From NCBI RefSeq assembly GCF_024158745.1, contig NZ_JAMZAW010000040.1:1-56245 (forward strand): 56,245 bases of DNA, given 5' to 3'. Within the stretch, counting starts at the first letter, position 1. Every line of letters begins with the position of its first letter. The stretch comes from Paenibacillus tyrphae. GTDB lineage: Bacteria; Bacillota; Bacilli; Paenibacillales; NBRC-103111. The notes under the pieces are model-generated. The model saw only the letters and a program-made list of their open reading frames with translations. It was not told the DNA's origin and ran no database searches. The position numbers and the translations under genes were made by a program. Below are positions 46,467 through 55,388 of the stretch, piece by piece.

Positions 46467-46496
46467 ATCATATCATCTGATGAATATGGTTGTTTA
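46467..46496 (-). promoter_or_regulatory. Promoter with embedded CATCTGATG operator (MFS gene)
   Basis: On the minus strand TATGAT (46472-46467) is preceded by the CATCTGATG core (46474-46482) and by a weak -35 (TAAACA at 18 bases). The site sits at the same place relative to the -10 box as in the other two promoters. Confidence 0.65.
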
Positions 46497-46498
46497 AT

Positions 46499-47449
46499 TT
46501 ACAATTTTCTTGCCAGCGTTTCGATAAACATATGAATAAATGCATCTGTATTCACATCAATCGCTACTTCTGCATTAGGGTTCACCTTTGATAATTGAGG
46601 CTCTTCAATAGTAGCACCTAGTAAATGAGTCTCTTCAGTTTTAATTCGGACATGAGTCTTCTCCATCACAACTAATGAAGGGTTTATAGCCACAGCAACT
46701 GCTAAAGGATCATGAAGGGCGGTGCCTTTAATTCCTTTTTTTCGCATATAGGCTTCAAAGCGATATTGAATGATATGCTTTGTAAAAGAGAGCAACTCTT
46801 CCTGTCCTGCCTCTGCCTGCTCGAGTAATCGCTCTAGATGAGCTTCTTTGAATAATGCCTTCATGGTAACATCCAATCCCACTACTGCTAGTGGTATTCC
46901 GGAACGAAACACTAGATCCGCAGCCTCTGGATCTCCGTAAATATTGGCCTCTGCTTCAGGCGTTACGTTTCCCGGTACGCGAACAGCTCCGCCCATTATT
47001 ACAAGCTTCTTGATCTTTGAGACCATCGTTGGATCTGCCTGTAATGCAAGAGCTAAGTTAGTTAATCTTCCCACGAAGACAAGCACGATTTGATTTGGAA
47101 ACTCATTTACTTTACGGATGATATATTCCAAAGCGCTTTCGGCAGAATCCTTCACCTTTGGTGCTGGCAATACATATTCACCAATACCGTTCACGCCATG
47201 TATATCGCTTGCCGTTCCTACCCAATCACGCGAAATCGGCTTGGCTGCGCCCTGGAATACTTCAATGTGTGCACCAGCAAGCTCCAGCACCTGCCTGGTA
47301 TTCAACGTCGCCTGTTCCGCAGTCACATTCCCTGCAGCTGTTGTCACCCCTAGCAGCTCAACGTCGCCCGATTTCAATGCGAATAAAATAGCTAAAGCAT
47401 CATCAATGCCCGTATCGACATCCATAATCATTTTAACCGTTTGCTTCAA
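46499..47449 (-). CDS. Inosine/uridine-preferring nucleoside hydrolase
   Basis: A 316-residue enzyme. The calcium-binding motif DVDTGIDD is at residues 9-16, GAVRVPGN near the middle, and HDPLAVAVAINP near the C-terminus with the catalytic histidine. It hydrolyses nucleosides to base and ribose in the cytoplasm. I start it at TTG 47449, eight bases after GGAG. The upstream frame runs into the nupQ gene. It is the last gene of the six-gene nucleoside unit, and its ribose would feed the ribokinase of the same unit. Confidence 0.9.
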   Translation of the reverse strand: MKQTVKMIMDVDTGIDDALAILFALKSGDVELLGVTTAAGNVTAEQATLNTRQVLELAGAHIEVFQGAAKPISRDWVGTASDIHGVNGIGEYVLPAPKVKDSAESALEYIIRKVNEFPNQIVLVFVGRLTNLALALQADPTMVSKIKKLVIMGGAVRVPGNVTPEAEANIYGDPEAADLVFRSGIPLAVVGLDVTMKALFKEAHLERLLEQAEAGQEELLSFTKHIIQYRFEAYMRKKGIKGTALHDPLAVAVAINPSLVVMEKTHVRIKTEETHLLGATIEEPQLSKVNPNAEVAIDVNTDAFIHMFIETLARKL

Positions 47450-47492
47450 TTTGATCTCTCCTCTTGTCTCTCTAGAACTACTGTTTTTTTGT

Positions 47493-48422
47493 CTATGCAA
47501 GTGAAACCATGCGCTTCTTCCGTACAGCAAAAACAATTAACACAACAAGTGTGGCCAAATACGGAACCATCTGAATAAATTGACTCGGAAATTGTACGCC
47601 CTGCGAAGTCTGAACGATAGTCGTAACGGCTGTTGCCAATCCGAAAATAACGGACCCCAGCAAGACTCCTAATGGTTTGCGGTTTCCAAAGAGCACGACC
47701 GCCAAGGCAATGAATCCTGTACCACCTGTCATATCGGTCACAAACATGCTGGTCAAGCCGATGGACATATAGGAGCCCGCAAGCCCGGTAAACAATCCGC
47801 TCCACAGCAGTGACGAATATTGAATCCTTTTCACCGAGATCCCAAGGCTCTTAGCTGCTGTTGGCGCTTCACCAACGCAGCGCAGATGTACGCCATAGGG
47901 AGTACGGTAGATCAATACCATACAAAGCGCGACAGCTGCAAGCGCAATCCAGATCATCAAGCTATGACCGCTTAATAGTCTCCCTATTATCGGTACATCT
48001 TGAAGAAAAGGAAATGTTACTTCGGGAATTGACACCGGCGTGCTTGGCGTATAGTTTCCTGTAACACCAAAGAGGCTGTTCAACAAGAAGATTGTCAAGC
48101 CGGATCCAAGAATATTCACTGCAAAACCAACGATAAGTATATCCACGTTCATCTTGATCGAGAACAAACCTATAGCTAATGCAATGATTAAAGAAGCCAT
48201 TATTCCAGCCAACGTGCCGATCAGCCAACTGCCAGTTGACGAACCAACGGTGACAGCCGCAAAAGCCGAAGTCAGCATCATGCCCTCCAAACCAATATTG
48301 ACGACCCCTGCGATATCGGTGATGAGTCCCCCCAGTGCAGCAAGCAGGATCGGCGTCATAAATCGCACAACCATAATGAACAGGCTGAGATCCATGATCT
48401 GAGTTCCGATACTAGAGAGCAT
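47493..48422 (-). CDS. nupQ: Nucleoside ABC transporter permease (NupQ-like)
   Basis: A 309-residue permease with about nine membrane segments. It has GGLITDIAGVVNIGLEGMMLTSAF near the N-terminus, a hallmark of the second permease of BmpA-linked nucleoside transporters. KSLGISVKRIQYSSLLWSG is the ATPase-contact loop. It overlaps the end of nupP by 11 bases. Confidence 0.88.
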   Translation of the reverse strand: MLSSIGTQIMDLSLFIMVVRFMTPILLAALGGLITDIAGVVNIGLEGMMLTSAFAAVTVGSSTGSWLIGTLAGIMASLIIALAIGLFSIKMNVDILIVGFAVNILGSGLTIFLLNSLFGVTGNYTPSTPVSIPEVTFPFLQDVPIIGRLLSGHSLMIWIALAAVALCMVLIYRTPYGVHLRCVGEAPTAAKSLGISVKRIQYSSLLWSGLFTGLAGSYMSIGLTSMFVTDMTGGTGFIALAVVLFGNRKPLGVLLGSVIFGLATAVTTIVQTSQGVQFPSQFIQMVPYLATLVVLIVFAVRKKRMVSLA

Positions 48423-49473
48423 GTTTTAGCTCCCCTTTCTTCTTATATTCCTTGATCCATGCAAAAATTGATTTCGAAGAAATAAGGATGACTAAAAGAA
48501 CTTGAACAATGATGGCAAGCTCACGCGGCACATCGCTTCCAGCTTGCATTGTTTGCGCACCAACTTGCAGGTAGGCATAAAACAAGCTGGCAAATAGAAC
48601 GCCTACTGGATGATTGCGGGCCAGCAAGGCAATAATAATGCCGTCAAACCCTAAACCAGCCGAAAAGTTATCACGAAACGTACCGTGGACACCCAATACT
48701 TCAATAATACCGCCAAGACCTGCCAAGGCACCGCTTAACATAACGGAAATCACGACGACTCGTTTTGTAGATACGCCCCCGTAGTGCGCAAAATCTTTAT
48801 TTTTTCCAACTATGCGTAGCTCATACCCAAAACCGGTTTTGTAAATTAACAGATAAATGACAACAACCGCCAGCAGTGCTACCACGATTCCACCATGGAT
48901 CGGTAGGCTGTGAAATAATCTCACCATCCTCAGCTCCGTATTAATGTTGAGCATCTTTGCAAAGCCTCCACTGCCCGGATCCTTAAAGACGTTGTTGACA
49001 AAATAAGATGTCGTGAGAATCGCCACAAAATTCAGCATTAGCGTGGTAACAATTTCGTCTGCGTTCAAATAAGCCTTCAGCAATCCTGGAATGAATGCAA
49101 ACGCAGCCCCTGCAAGAATAGCCGATAATAAAATGAGAGGAATATGGAGCACTGGGGGAATGCCTGGCACGTATAATGCAACAAGAGTACCAACAAATGC
49201 TCCGATATATAACTGTCCCTCAGCCCCCATGCTGAATACCTTCGCTTGAAATACGACCGAAAGGGCTAGGCCGGTAAAAATAAGAGGTATAGCCTTGTTT
49301 ATAATAGTCCCAAAGTTAAAACCATTTGACAGCGGCCCCAACAAGAATGATTCAATGGCCGCCGCGGGCTCATTACTTACTATTAAAATAATGATAAACC
49401 CGATTATAATCGCTATAAGAGCTGCGACGATAATACCCGCGATTTCAGTATAAATGACTTTTCCTGACTTCAT
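48412..49473 (-). CDS. nupP: Nucleoside ABC transporter permease (NupP-like)
   Basis: A 353-residue permease with LIFTGLALSVVFQAKVFSMGAEGQLYIGA, the hallmark of the first permease in this family. NADEIVTTLMLNFVAIL and a FAHYGGVSTKRVVVISVMLSGALAG contact loop follow. The start overlaps the stop of the ATPase gene (ATGA). It forms the pore with NupQ. Confidence 0.9.
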   Translation of the reverse strand: MKSGKVIYTEIAGIIVAALIAIIIGFIIILIVSNEPAAAIESFLLGPLSNGFNFGTIINKAIPLIFTGLALSVVFQAKVFSMGAEGQLYIGAFVGTLVALYVPGIPPVLHIPLILLSAILAGAAFAFIPGLLKAYLNADEIVTTLMLNFVAILTTSYFVNNVFKDPGSGGFAKMLNINTELRMVRLFHSLPIHGGIVVALLAVVVIYLLIYKTGFGYELRIVGKNKDFAHYGGVSTKRVVVISVMLSGALAGLGGIIEVLGVHGTFRDNFSAGLGFDGIIIALLARNHPVGVLFASLFYAYLQVGAQTMQAGSDVPRELAIIVQVLLVILISSKSIFAWIKEYKKKGELKHAL

Positions 49474-51017
49474 TCAGCAATCCTCCGCTCCTCTTGCTGT
49501 TTAACCCCGAGCATATAATAACCGATTTCTTCCTCTGTGAGTGACGGCCCATTCTCAAGGACCGCTACGATTTTTCCGTTATAAATGACTCCAATCCTGT
49601 CGCTCAAGCTCATAACCTCGGATAATTCCGCAGAAATCAGCAGCACGGCCGCGCCCTCGTCTCGTTTCTTTACAATTTCTTTATGAATAAATTCGATCGC
49701 GCCGATGTCAACGCCTCGAGTAGGTTGTGATACAATAAGCAATTTCGGATTCTTGGAAAGCTCCCTTGCAATAACGACCTTCTGCATATTCCCGCCAGAT
49801 AACGAGCCTGCCATAATACCCCCATGCTTAGCCCTTACGTCGAACACCTGCATCATGACTTTTGCAAATTCATCAATCTTTTTTTGCCGAAGGAACGGTC
49901 CCCATTTGAATTCCGGATGACGGTAGACATCTAGCACCAAATTCTCTGCAATCGTTGATGTTAAGCAAGCGCCGGTCGTTTGCCGGTCTTCCGGCACATG
50001 GCCTATCTTGCTCGAACGAATCTGAGCAACGCTTTTACTAAGCAGGTCTTGATCGAAATACTTAATCCTTCCGTCCATAGCCTTTCGAAGTCCTGTAATG
50101 GCCTCAACCAACTCGGTTTGTCCATTGCCTTCGACGCCGGCAATTCCGAATATTTCACCTGAACGAACGGATAGTGACAAATCCTGAACCGCTATTGTCC
50201 CCTTATCGTTTTTTACTCTTAATTCGTGAACGGACAATACTACATCCTTAGGTTCAGCTTTACGCTTGTCTACTCGAAGAATAACGTCTCTGCCGACCAT
50301 TAAACGGGAAATTTCGTCCTGATTGGTATCCTTCGTCAGCAGAGTTGAAACTGTCTTGCCCGCTTTTAGTACCGTTACGCGATTGGATATTTCCATAATC
50401 TCGCGAAGCTTATGGGTGATAAAGATCACTGTATAGCCTTGCTTCACCAATGCTTTAATTGATACGAATAATTCGTCCGTTTCTTGAGGTGTAAGTACTG
50501 CCGTCGGTTCATCCAGAATAATAAGGCGTGCTCCCCGGTACAGCACTTTTAAAATCTCCACGCGCTGCTTTTGCCCTACCGAAATCGTTTCAACAAGTTC
50601 ATCCGGATCAAGATTCAGCCCATAGGACTGCATCAGATTGGTCACATCAGCACGTTCCTTATCGCGGTTCCGAAACAGATTGAAAGGACCTGTTCTAGGC
50701 TCATCGCCTAGAACAATGTTTTCCGATACGGTGAGAGAAGGGGCCAGCATAAAATGCTGGTGCACCATACCCATACCCAGTTTGATCGCATCCTTGGGAC
50801 TCTGAAAAACAACTGGAGCGCCGCGAAAAAAAATCGTCCCTTGCGTAGGCGTTTCAAGTCCGAATAAAATCTTCATTAACGTGGATTTACCTGCCCCGTT
50901 TTCACCAACCAGAGCATGAATTTCCCCTTCATGCACGCTTATATTCACGCCTTGATTAGCCTTGGTTCCGTTGGGAAACGTCTTATAAATATCTTTCATT
51001 TCAAGTAAAATCGTCAT
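49470..51017 (-). CDS. nupO: Nucleoside ABC transporter ATPase (NupO-like, two ABC domains)
   Basis: A 515-residue protein with two ABC domains. The first has Walker A GENGAGKST near residue 38, the signature SVGQKQRVEILKVL, and Walker B LIILDEPTAVLTP. The second has a changed Walker A (GVEGNGQTEL), the signature LSGGNMQKVVIARELS, and VSQPTRGVD in place of Walker B. This double form is normal for sugar and nucleoside importers. It is separated from the lipoprotein gene by a strong hairpin at 51045-51068. Confidence 0.92.
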   Translation of the reverse strand: MTILLEMKDIYKTFPNGTKANQGVNISVHEGEIHALVGENGAGKSTLMKILFGLETPTQGTIFFRGAPVVFQSPKDAIKLGMGMVHQHFMLAPSLTVSENIVLGDEPRTGPFNLFRNRDKERADVTNLMQSYGLNLDPDELVETISVGQKQRVEILKVLYRGARLIILDEPTAVLTPQETDELFVSIKALVKQGYTVIFITHKLREIMEISNRVTVLKAGKTVSTLLTKDTNQDEISRLMVGRDVILRVDKRKAEPKDVVLSVHELRVKNDKGTIAVQDLSLSVRSGEIFGIAGVEGNGQTELVEAITGLRKAMDGRIKYFDQDLLSKSVAQIRSSKIGHVPEDRQTTGACLTSTIAENLVLDVYRHPEFKWGPFLRQKKIDEFAKVMMQVFDVRAKHGGIMAGSLSGGNMQKVVIARELSKNPKLLIVSQPTRGVDIGAIEFIHKEIVKKRDEGAAVLLISAELSEVMSLSDRIGVIYNGKIVAVLENGPSLTEEEIGYYMLGVKQQEERRIAE

Positions 51018-51044
51018 CGTTGATTACTCCTTGAAAATAAAATT

Positions 51045-51068
51045 GTATGGGGGGGTGCGCCCCCATAC
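51045..51068 (-). terminator. Intercistronic hairpin between lipoprotein and ATPase genes
   Basis: GTATGGGGG and CCCCCATAC pair around a short loop. On the minus strand AATTTTATTTT follows. It can act as a partial terminator or RNA stabiliser that gives more binding protein than transporter. Confidence 0.75.
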
Positions 51069-51075
51069 CTTCAAT

Positions 51076-52134
51076 CTATTTTAGATCAGAGGCTACTGTT
51101 ATTTTTCCACTTGAGATCATCCCTTGAATGTCCTTCATTTTATCTTGAATCGGTTTTGGTACATACTGCTCATAGTATTGATCCATCGCCAGTCCGACCC
51201 CGTTTTCTTTTAGACCGAGAATCTGCGTACTGCCGAACTTTAATCCTCCTTTGGTAAATTGATCAAGCGCTAAAACGATAGATTTATCGACGTTTTTGAG
51301 CATGCTTGTCAACACACTACCCGGATACAGTCCATTTTGGTTCAAATCCACCCCAATCGAATATTTCCCCACACTTTGTCCAGCTTCCAGTACTCCTAGT
51401 CCAGCCCCTCCAGCTACACCATAAATAATATCTACCTGCTGGTTATTGTACTGAGCAAGAGCGAGCTCTTTTCCTTTTGGAGAGTTTTTAAAATCGCCAA
51501 TGTAAGATGAAATTATGGTCACATCCGGATCAATATAATGTGCGCCTTGCTCATAGCCTGATTTAAAATCATTAATAATCGGAATATCCATACCACCGAT
51601 AAAACCAATTACTTTATCAGGATTTGTCCCTTTAAGTTCTGTGTTAGTTGTCACTAATGCCGCGAATGCTCCGGCCAAGAAAGAACCCTCTCTCTGAGAG
51701 TAGGTCATCGAATATATATTTGGCACGCCTTCAATGCCTTCATCGAAGACAATAAACTTCTGTTCAGGGTATCTTCCTGCAAGGTCCTTTGCGATATCCG
51801 ACATTTGACTTGAGCCAATCACGATTACGTCATATTTTCCGCTGGAAACCAATGATTCTAGACCCGGTCCCCAATCAGCCGGATTACTTCCTCCTTGAAC
51901 CGTTTTGGTTTGAATTCCTAAGACGGCAGCCGCCTGATCGATACCAAGTTGAGCCGAATCGTGAAAGCCTTTGTCTCCGAGTGTTCCATTTACATAGAAT
52001 GCAACCTGCAGCGCTTCGGCTGTTTTTTGATCTGATTGCTTAGTATCTGCTGGTGTTTCAGTTTTCCCGCAAGCTGTCATAATCACAATAAGAAGGACAA
52101 CAATCGATAGTTTCATTACTAATGTTCTACGCAT
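51076..52134 (-). CDS. nupN: BMP/PnrA-type nucleoside-binding lipoprotein
   Basis: A 352-residue lipoprotein with lipobox M-T-A-C and a BMP-family fold (PF02608). It includes VAFYVNGTLGDKGFHDSAQLG, VIGSSQMSDIAKDLAGRYPE and GFIGGMDIPIINDFKSGYEQGA. These bind purine or pyrimidine nucleosides for NupOPQ-type importers. I take ATG 52134, eight bases after GGAGG; a TTG five codons earlier overlaps the ribosome site. The start overlaps the ribokinase stop (ATGCGTAG). Confidence 0.9.
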   Translation of the reverse strand: MRRTLVMKLSIVVLLIVIMTACGKTETPADTKQSDQKTAEALQVAFYVNGTLGDKGFHDSAQLGIDQAAAVLGIQTKTVQGGSNPADWGPGLESLVSSGKYDVIVIGSSQMSDIAKDLAGRYPEQKFIVFDEGIEGVPNIYSMTYSQREGSFLAGAFAALVTTNTELKGTNPDKVIGFIGGMDIPIINDFKSGYEQGAHYIDPDVTIISSYIGDFKNSPKGKELALAQYNNQQVDIIYGVAGGAGLGVLEAGQSVGKYSIGVDLNQNGLYPGSVLTSMLKNVDKSIVLALDQFTKGGLKFGSTQILGLKENGVGLAMDQYYEQYVPKPIQDKMKDIQGMISSGKITVASDLK

Positions 52135-53095
52135 CCGCCATACCTCCAAATCGTTTTGAATACTTAGACTGATATTCCTCCATAAATATCTGAAGCGCTT
52201 CCAAATTCGGAATTGAAGCTTGCGCTCCCCTACGTGTAACCGTCAATGCTCCAACCGCATTAGCAATTTTTGCTGCTTCCCAGTCATCTATCCCTGCAAC
52301 CAAAGAGGCAGCTAAAGCTCCGGCAAACGCATCGCCCGCAGCCGTTGTATCTTGAGTAACAACCTTGTAACCGGGGATAACCCTTTCCTCATCGGATCGA
52401 ATAACGTAAACCCCATCTGCGCCAAGCTTAGCAAACACCGTACGTATCCCATATGAAAGAAGTTGCCGTGCAGAGAGTTTAATTGAATCCAAACCCTCCA
52501 CCTGATGCCCGGTAAGCTGACTGAGTTCTCCCTCGTTTGGCGTAATATAATCAACCATTTGTAACAACTCTTCTGTAACGCTATTAGCCGGAGCTGGATC
52601 CAACAATACGGGAACGTTCGCATTGCGGGCGATTTTAACCGCTTCCAAAACAGCACCGTATGGAATTTCCATTTGAACCATCAATAATTTTGCTGACCGG
52701 ATAAGATCTTCATGTTCACGTATGTCGATAGCAGATAGCATTTGGTTTGCTCCTGGAGCGACAATGATGCTGTTATCACCGTCTTGGTCCAATGAAATAA
52801 GCGCAACTCCACTTGCAGTTCCTTGAACACGATCAATAAATTGCGTATCCACACCCGTTTCCGCTAAGTTATTGACCATATGCTCTCCAAATAAATCTGC
52901 ACCGATCTTCCCAACCATTGCCACCTGGGCTCCAATTCTCTGGGCCGCATAAGCTTGATTAGCACCTTTCCCGCCGGGACTATTAAGGAACTCACCTCCC
53001 AATACCGTTTCCCCGCGGTCGGGTTTCTGCTTAACCGTTACAGATAAATCCATGTTTAAGCTGCCAACAACCACTACCTCAATAGCCGAACTCAT
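52127..53095 (-). CDS. rbsK: Ribokinase
   Basis: A 322-residue PfkB-family sugar kinase. The N-terminal motif is GSLNMDLSV, the sugar site GGEFLNSPGGKGANQAYAA, and the C-terminal signature DTTAAGDAFAGAL, with the catalytic aspartate in AAGD. It phosphorylates ribose to ribose-5-phosphate. It is the first gene of the nucleoside unit, so the ribose probably comes from the nucleoside hydrolase. The ribosome site GGGAGG is 13 bases before the ATG, a little farther than usual. Confidence 0.92.
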   Translation of the reverse strand: MSSAIEVVVVGSLNMDLSVTVKQKPDRGETVLGGEFLNSPGGKGANQAYAAQRIGAQVAMVGKIGADLFGEHMVNNLAETGVDTQFIDRVQGTASGVALISLDQDGDNSIIVAPGANQMLSAIDIREHEDLIRSAKLLMVQMEIPYGAVLEAVKIARNANVPVLLDPAPANSVTEELLQMVDYITPNEGELSQLTGHQVEGLDSIKLSARQLLSYGIRTVFAKLGADGVYVIRSDEERVIPGYKVVTQDTTAAGDAFAGALAASLVAGIDDWEAAKIANAVGALTVTRRGAQASIPNLEALQIFMEEYQSKYSKRFGGMADA

Positions 53096-53180
53096 GATTT
53101 TCTTTATGACCTCCCTTAATTAGAACAAATTAAAACTTTGCAGATAGAAGAGGTATGCGATATCACTATTTTGATCATAT

Positions 53181-53189
53181 CATATGATG
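53181..53189. promoter_or_regulatory. Second operator-like site, downstream of the rbsK promoter
   Basis: CATATGATG, one base different from the CATCTGATG core, in the same context (ATCATAT before, TTTAA after). It is 76 bases from the operator inside the promoter, in the untranslated leader of rbsK. Confidence 0.6.
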
Positions 53190-53249
53190 TTTAAATATCG
53201 ATCACGTCGTATGTTGTGTGTCTAATAATGACTGCATCCTCTTTTTTTA

Positions 53250-53278
53250 ATCATATCATCTGATGTTTAAAGTGTAAA
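53250..53278 (-). promoter_or_regulatory. rbsK-nup operon promoter with embedded CATCTGATG operator
   Basis: On the minus strand: TTTACA (53278-53273), 17 bases, TATGAT (53255-53250). The CATCTGATG core (53257-53265) fills the spacer. It has the same -35, spacing and -10 as the promoter of the ylmA-like gene. Confidence 0.82.
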
Positions 53279-53545
53279 TGACTTTATAGTGTCCAATACA
53301 TTTCCACATTATAACAGATGTGTACTATAAGCGAGTTGTCATAATATATGAGATTAGAAAGTTGATAATTTTTCTCCGTGATGTCCTTTCGATAAATGGG
53401 CTTTGCATTCATTAGGTTGGAAGGTTTTATCAGATGTTCATTGAAAATAAAGTTCTTATACGAAAATGAAATCAGCGCTTTAAAGTGACATAGTAAAAAA
53501 ACAAAAAAAGAGTTCCTTAAAACAATGTGTACCAAATTATGGACT

Positions 53546-53820
53546 AAGCTGGGGCTTCTATGAGTTCAACCTGATATCCCATTTCATGGATCTTTCGAAC
53601 CCAGAAATCAACAGTTTTTTCTTTCGATCCTAGATAACGTTCCCCAAGCTCTTTATAGGGCACTTATCCCGGAGAATCACATAGATGATTCGAATCATGA
53701 GATGAGCTATTGCCATGTTGGTTTTTTGAGGGCCACATCGCTTCAATAACCGATTGTATACTGCGGAAATCCGGGTATTTTTGGATTTGATGGTGGCCCA
53801 GCTAGCTTGGCAGGATCAAA
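53546..53820 (-). pseudogene. IS110-family transposase, C-terminal fragment
   Basis: The minus strand encodes SWATIKSKNTRISAVYNRLL, KRCGPQKTNMAIAHLMIRII and YVILRDK. One frame over it continues YKELGERYLGSKEKTVDFWV and ends at a TAG at 53546. This is the usual end of IS110-family transposases. The N-terminal catalytic part is missing, so it cannot move. Confidence 0.8.
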
Positions 53821-53863
53821 CTAAAACGCCTTTATCCACAATTAAAGAATTGATGTTGTACTA

Positions 53864-54684
53864 GGGCCTGTCTTCAAACCTAAGTCATCCAAACCATAAT
53901 CGAAACCAAAGTCAAAAAAGCCTTAAAAGTACAGGCTAATTTTTCAAACCGTGTGGCAATTCGGCGATAATGTTTTATTTTATTAAAGAAGCATTCCACT
54001 CCGTGGCGTTCTTTATAAAGCCACCAGTCACAATGACGCTTAATGCGGCGAGATTTTTTACTGGGGATTACTGGTTTAGCATATTGATCTTGAAGAAGAT
54101 TCAAGATTGCGTTGGTGTCATACGCCCGATCTGCCAAAACATTTGTTCCTGTAAGTTCCATCGATTACAGCATCTCATAGCCTGTAACACAATCATGGCT
54201 TTGTCCGCCCGTGAGTTCAAAACGCAGAGGGTTACCCAGTGCATCAACAATGGCGTGAATCTTGGTCGTTAGTCCGCCTCGTGAACGTCCAATCGCCTGG
54301 AATTGCTGCCCCCTTTTGCCCCGGCTCCATGCTGATGAACGCGAACTACGGTCGCATCGATCATCACATTTTCGAAGTCAGGTTCAATTGAAACATGTTC
54401 AAGAATCTTGTCCCACACGCCCGACGTTTGCCAGCGGCGAAACCGAGTGTACACGCTTTTCCAGACTCCGGCAGATCGCGCCAAGGCGCGCCGGTTCTAG
54501 CGATCCAAAGCATCGCGTTCAGCATCGTCCGGTTGTCTTTTGCTGGTCGGCCGCCTTGCTTTTTTCGCTCAGCAGGCAGCACGTCCTTAATGATTTCCCA
54601 TTGTTCATCGTATATTTCGTATCGTCTTCTCATATCCTGATTCTACCACTATTTTTGATTGTTTTATAGTTTGAAGACAGGCTC
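53864..54684 (-). mobile_element. IS5-family insertion sequence (IS427-like), decayed
   Basis: The ends GGGCCTGTCTTCAAAC (53864-53879) and GTTTGAAGACAGGCTC (54669-54684) are inverted repeats with one mismatch in 16. TA flanks both sides, consistent with a two-base target duplication. Length is 821 bases, normal for the group. The element is complete at its ends but has a broken transposase. Confidence 0.88.
53880..54633 (-). pseudogene. IS5-family transposase, broken
   Basis: ATG 54633 begins MRRRYEIYDEQWEIIKDVL. The frame breaks after GAPWRDLPE, resumes at VWKSVYTRFRRWQTSGVWDK and MIDATVVRVHQHGAGAKGG. A further shift leads to GRSRGGLTTKIHAIVDALG, a nonsense codon in GYEML, and NVLADRAYDTNAILNLL. 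The end is ATRFEKLACTFKAFLTLVS. The group normally uses one programmed frameshift; here there are extra breaks and a stop. Confidence 0.85.
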
Positions 54685-54810
54685 TAGAATCTTATTAAGT
54701 CCAACTAGGTTGGAGCAATTTGGTGCCGCGCTATATTTTCGGAGGAAACCGCTCGAACCGTGAATACAGCTTTAAAGATCGGACCTAGATTATCTACGCG
54801 AAGGTTGCTT

Positions 54811-55125
54811 TTAAAATGCCGCCGTTGTCTTACTGAACACGGTTGAGTAAATTGCGAACCACGCGCAAGGTGTCTGATAGATCCTCTCCTGCTTTGCGAT
54901 CTTCTTCGCCAAAACTGTATAAAGCAGTACCCTTTCATCCAACTGGGTCGTGTCGGATAAGCACTTGTCCATCAATTCAATTTCGTTACTGAATAAAGGG
55001 AGTTCCCGAAAGATCACTTCGAATTTCTGTTGAATGTCACTTCGGTTCTTCCATATTGACAAAACGTTAAACAAAAATGAAATGTTCTCCTTCGTACTAT
55101 ACACCAATGCCAAATTTTGCAGCAT
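54811..55125 (-). pseudogene. Unknown protein, probably frameshifted near its end
   Basis: A frame of 104 residues starting MLQNLALVYSTKENISFLFN. From about 54910 an alternative frame gives YSFGEEDRKAGEDLSDTLRV and VRNLLNRVQ with a stop near 54838, which looks more like a natural C-terminus. So one indel near the RVLLY codons probably changed the end. I do not recognise the family. Confidence 0.4.
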
Positions 55126-55388
55126 ACAAAAATCCTAGGAAAGAAGACTTGAATTTCTCACATATGGACTGGCCTTTAAGTATAAGGCACTGCTGATTAA
55201 CGTAAATAGCAGCATGAATGTAGTATTATCCGCGTGGCGATAATTCCAAGTCCCCCTCACCCCATTACTAATAATTATACCATCAAAGCTATTTGGTAAA
55301 TATGGATAACCATTTTTATACAATCAACATGTAAATACTTGAAATATACCGTTATAATGGAATAAAACTCAATAAGGATTGTGGTCAT
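55126..55388. other. Region upstream of the tandem-HTH gene
   Basis: AT-rich. A TATAAT at 55353-55358 is a likely -10 box for the gene at 55389; no good -35 was seen. No gene was recognised. Confidence 0.45.

Noticed and set aside
53284..53535. An 83-codon minus-strand frame upstream of rbsK
   Set aside because: AT-rich, no ribosome site, and composition typical of chance frames. It may contain debris, but nothing can be named.
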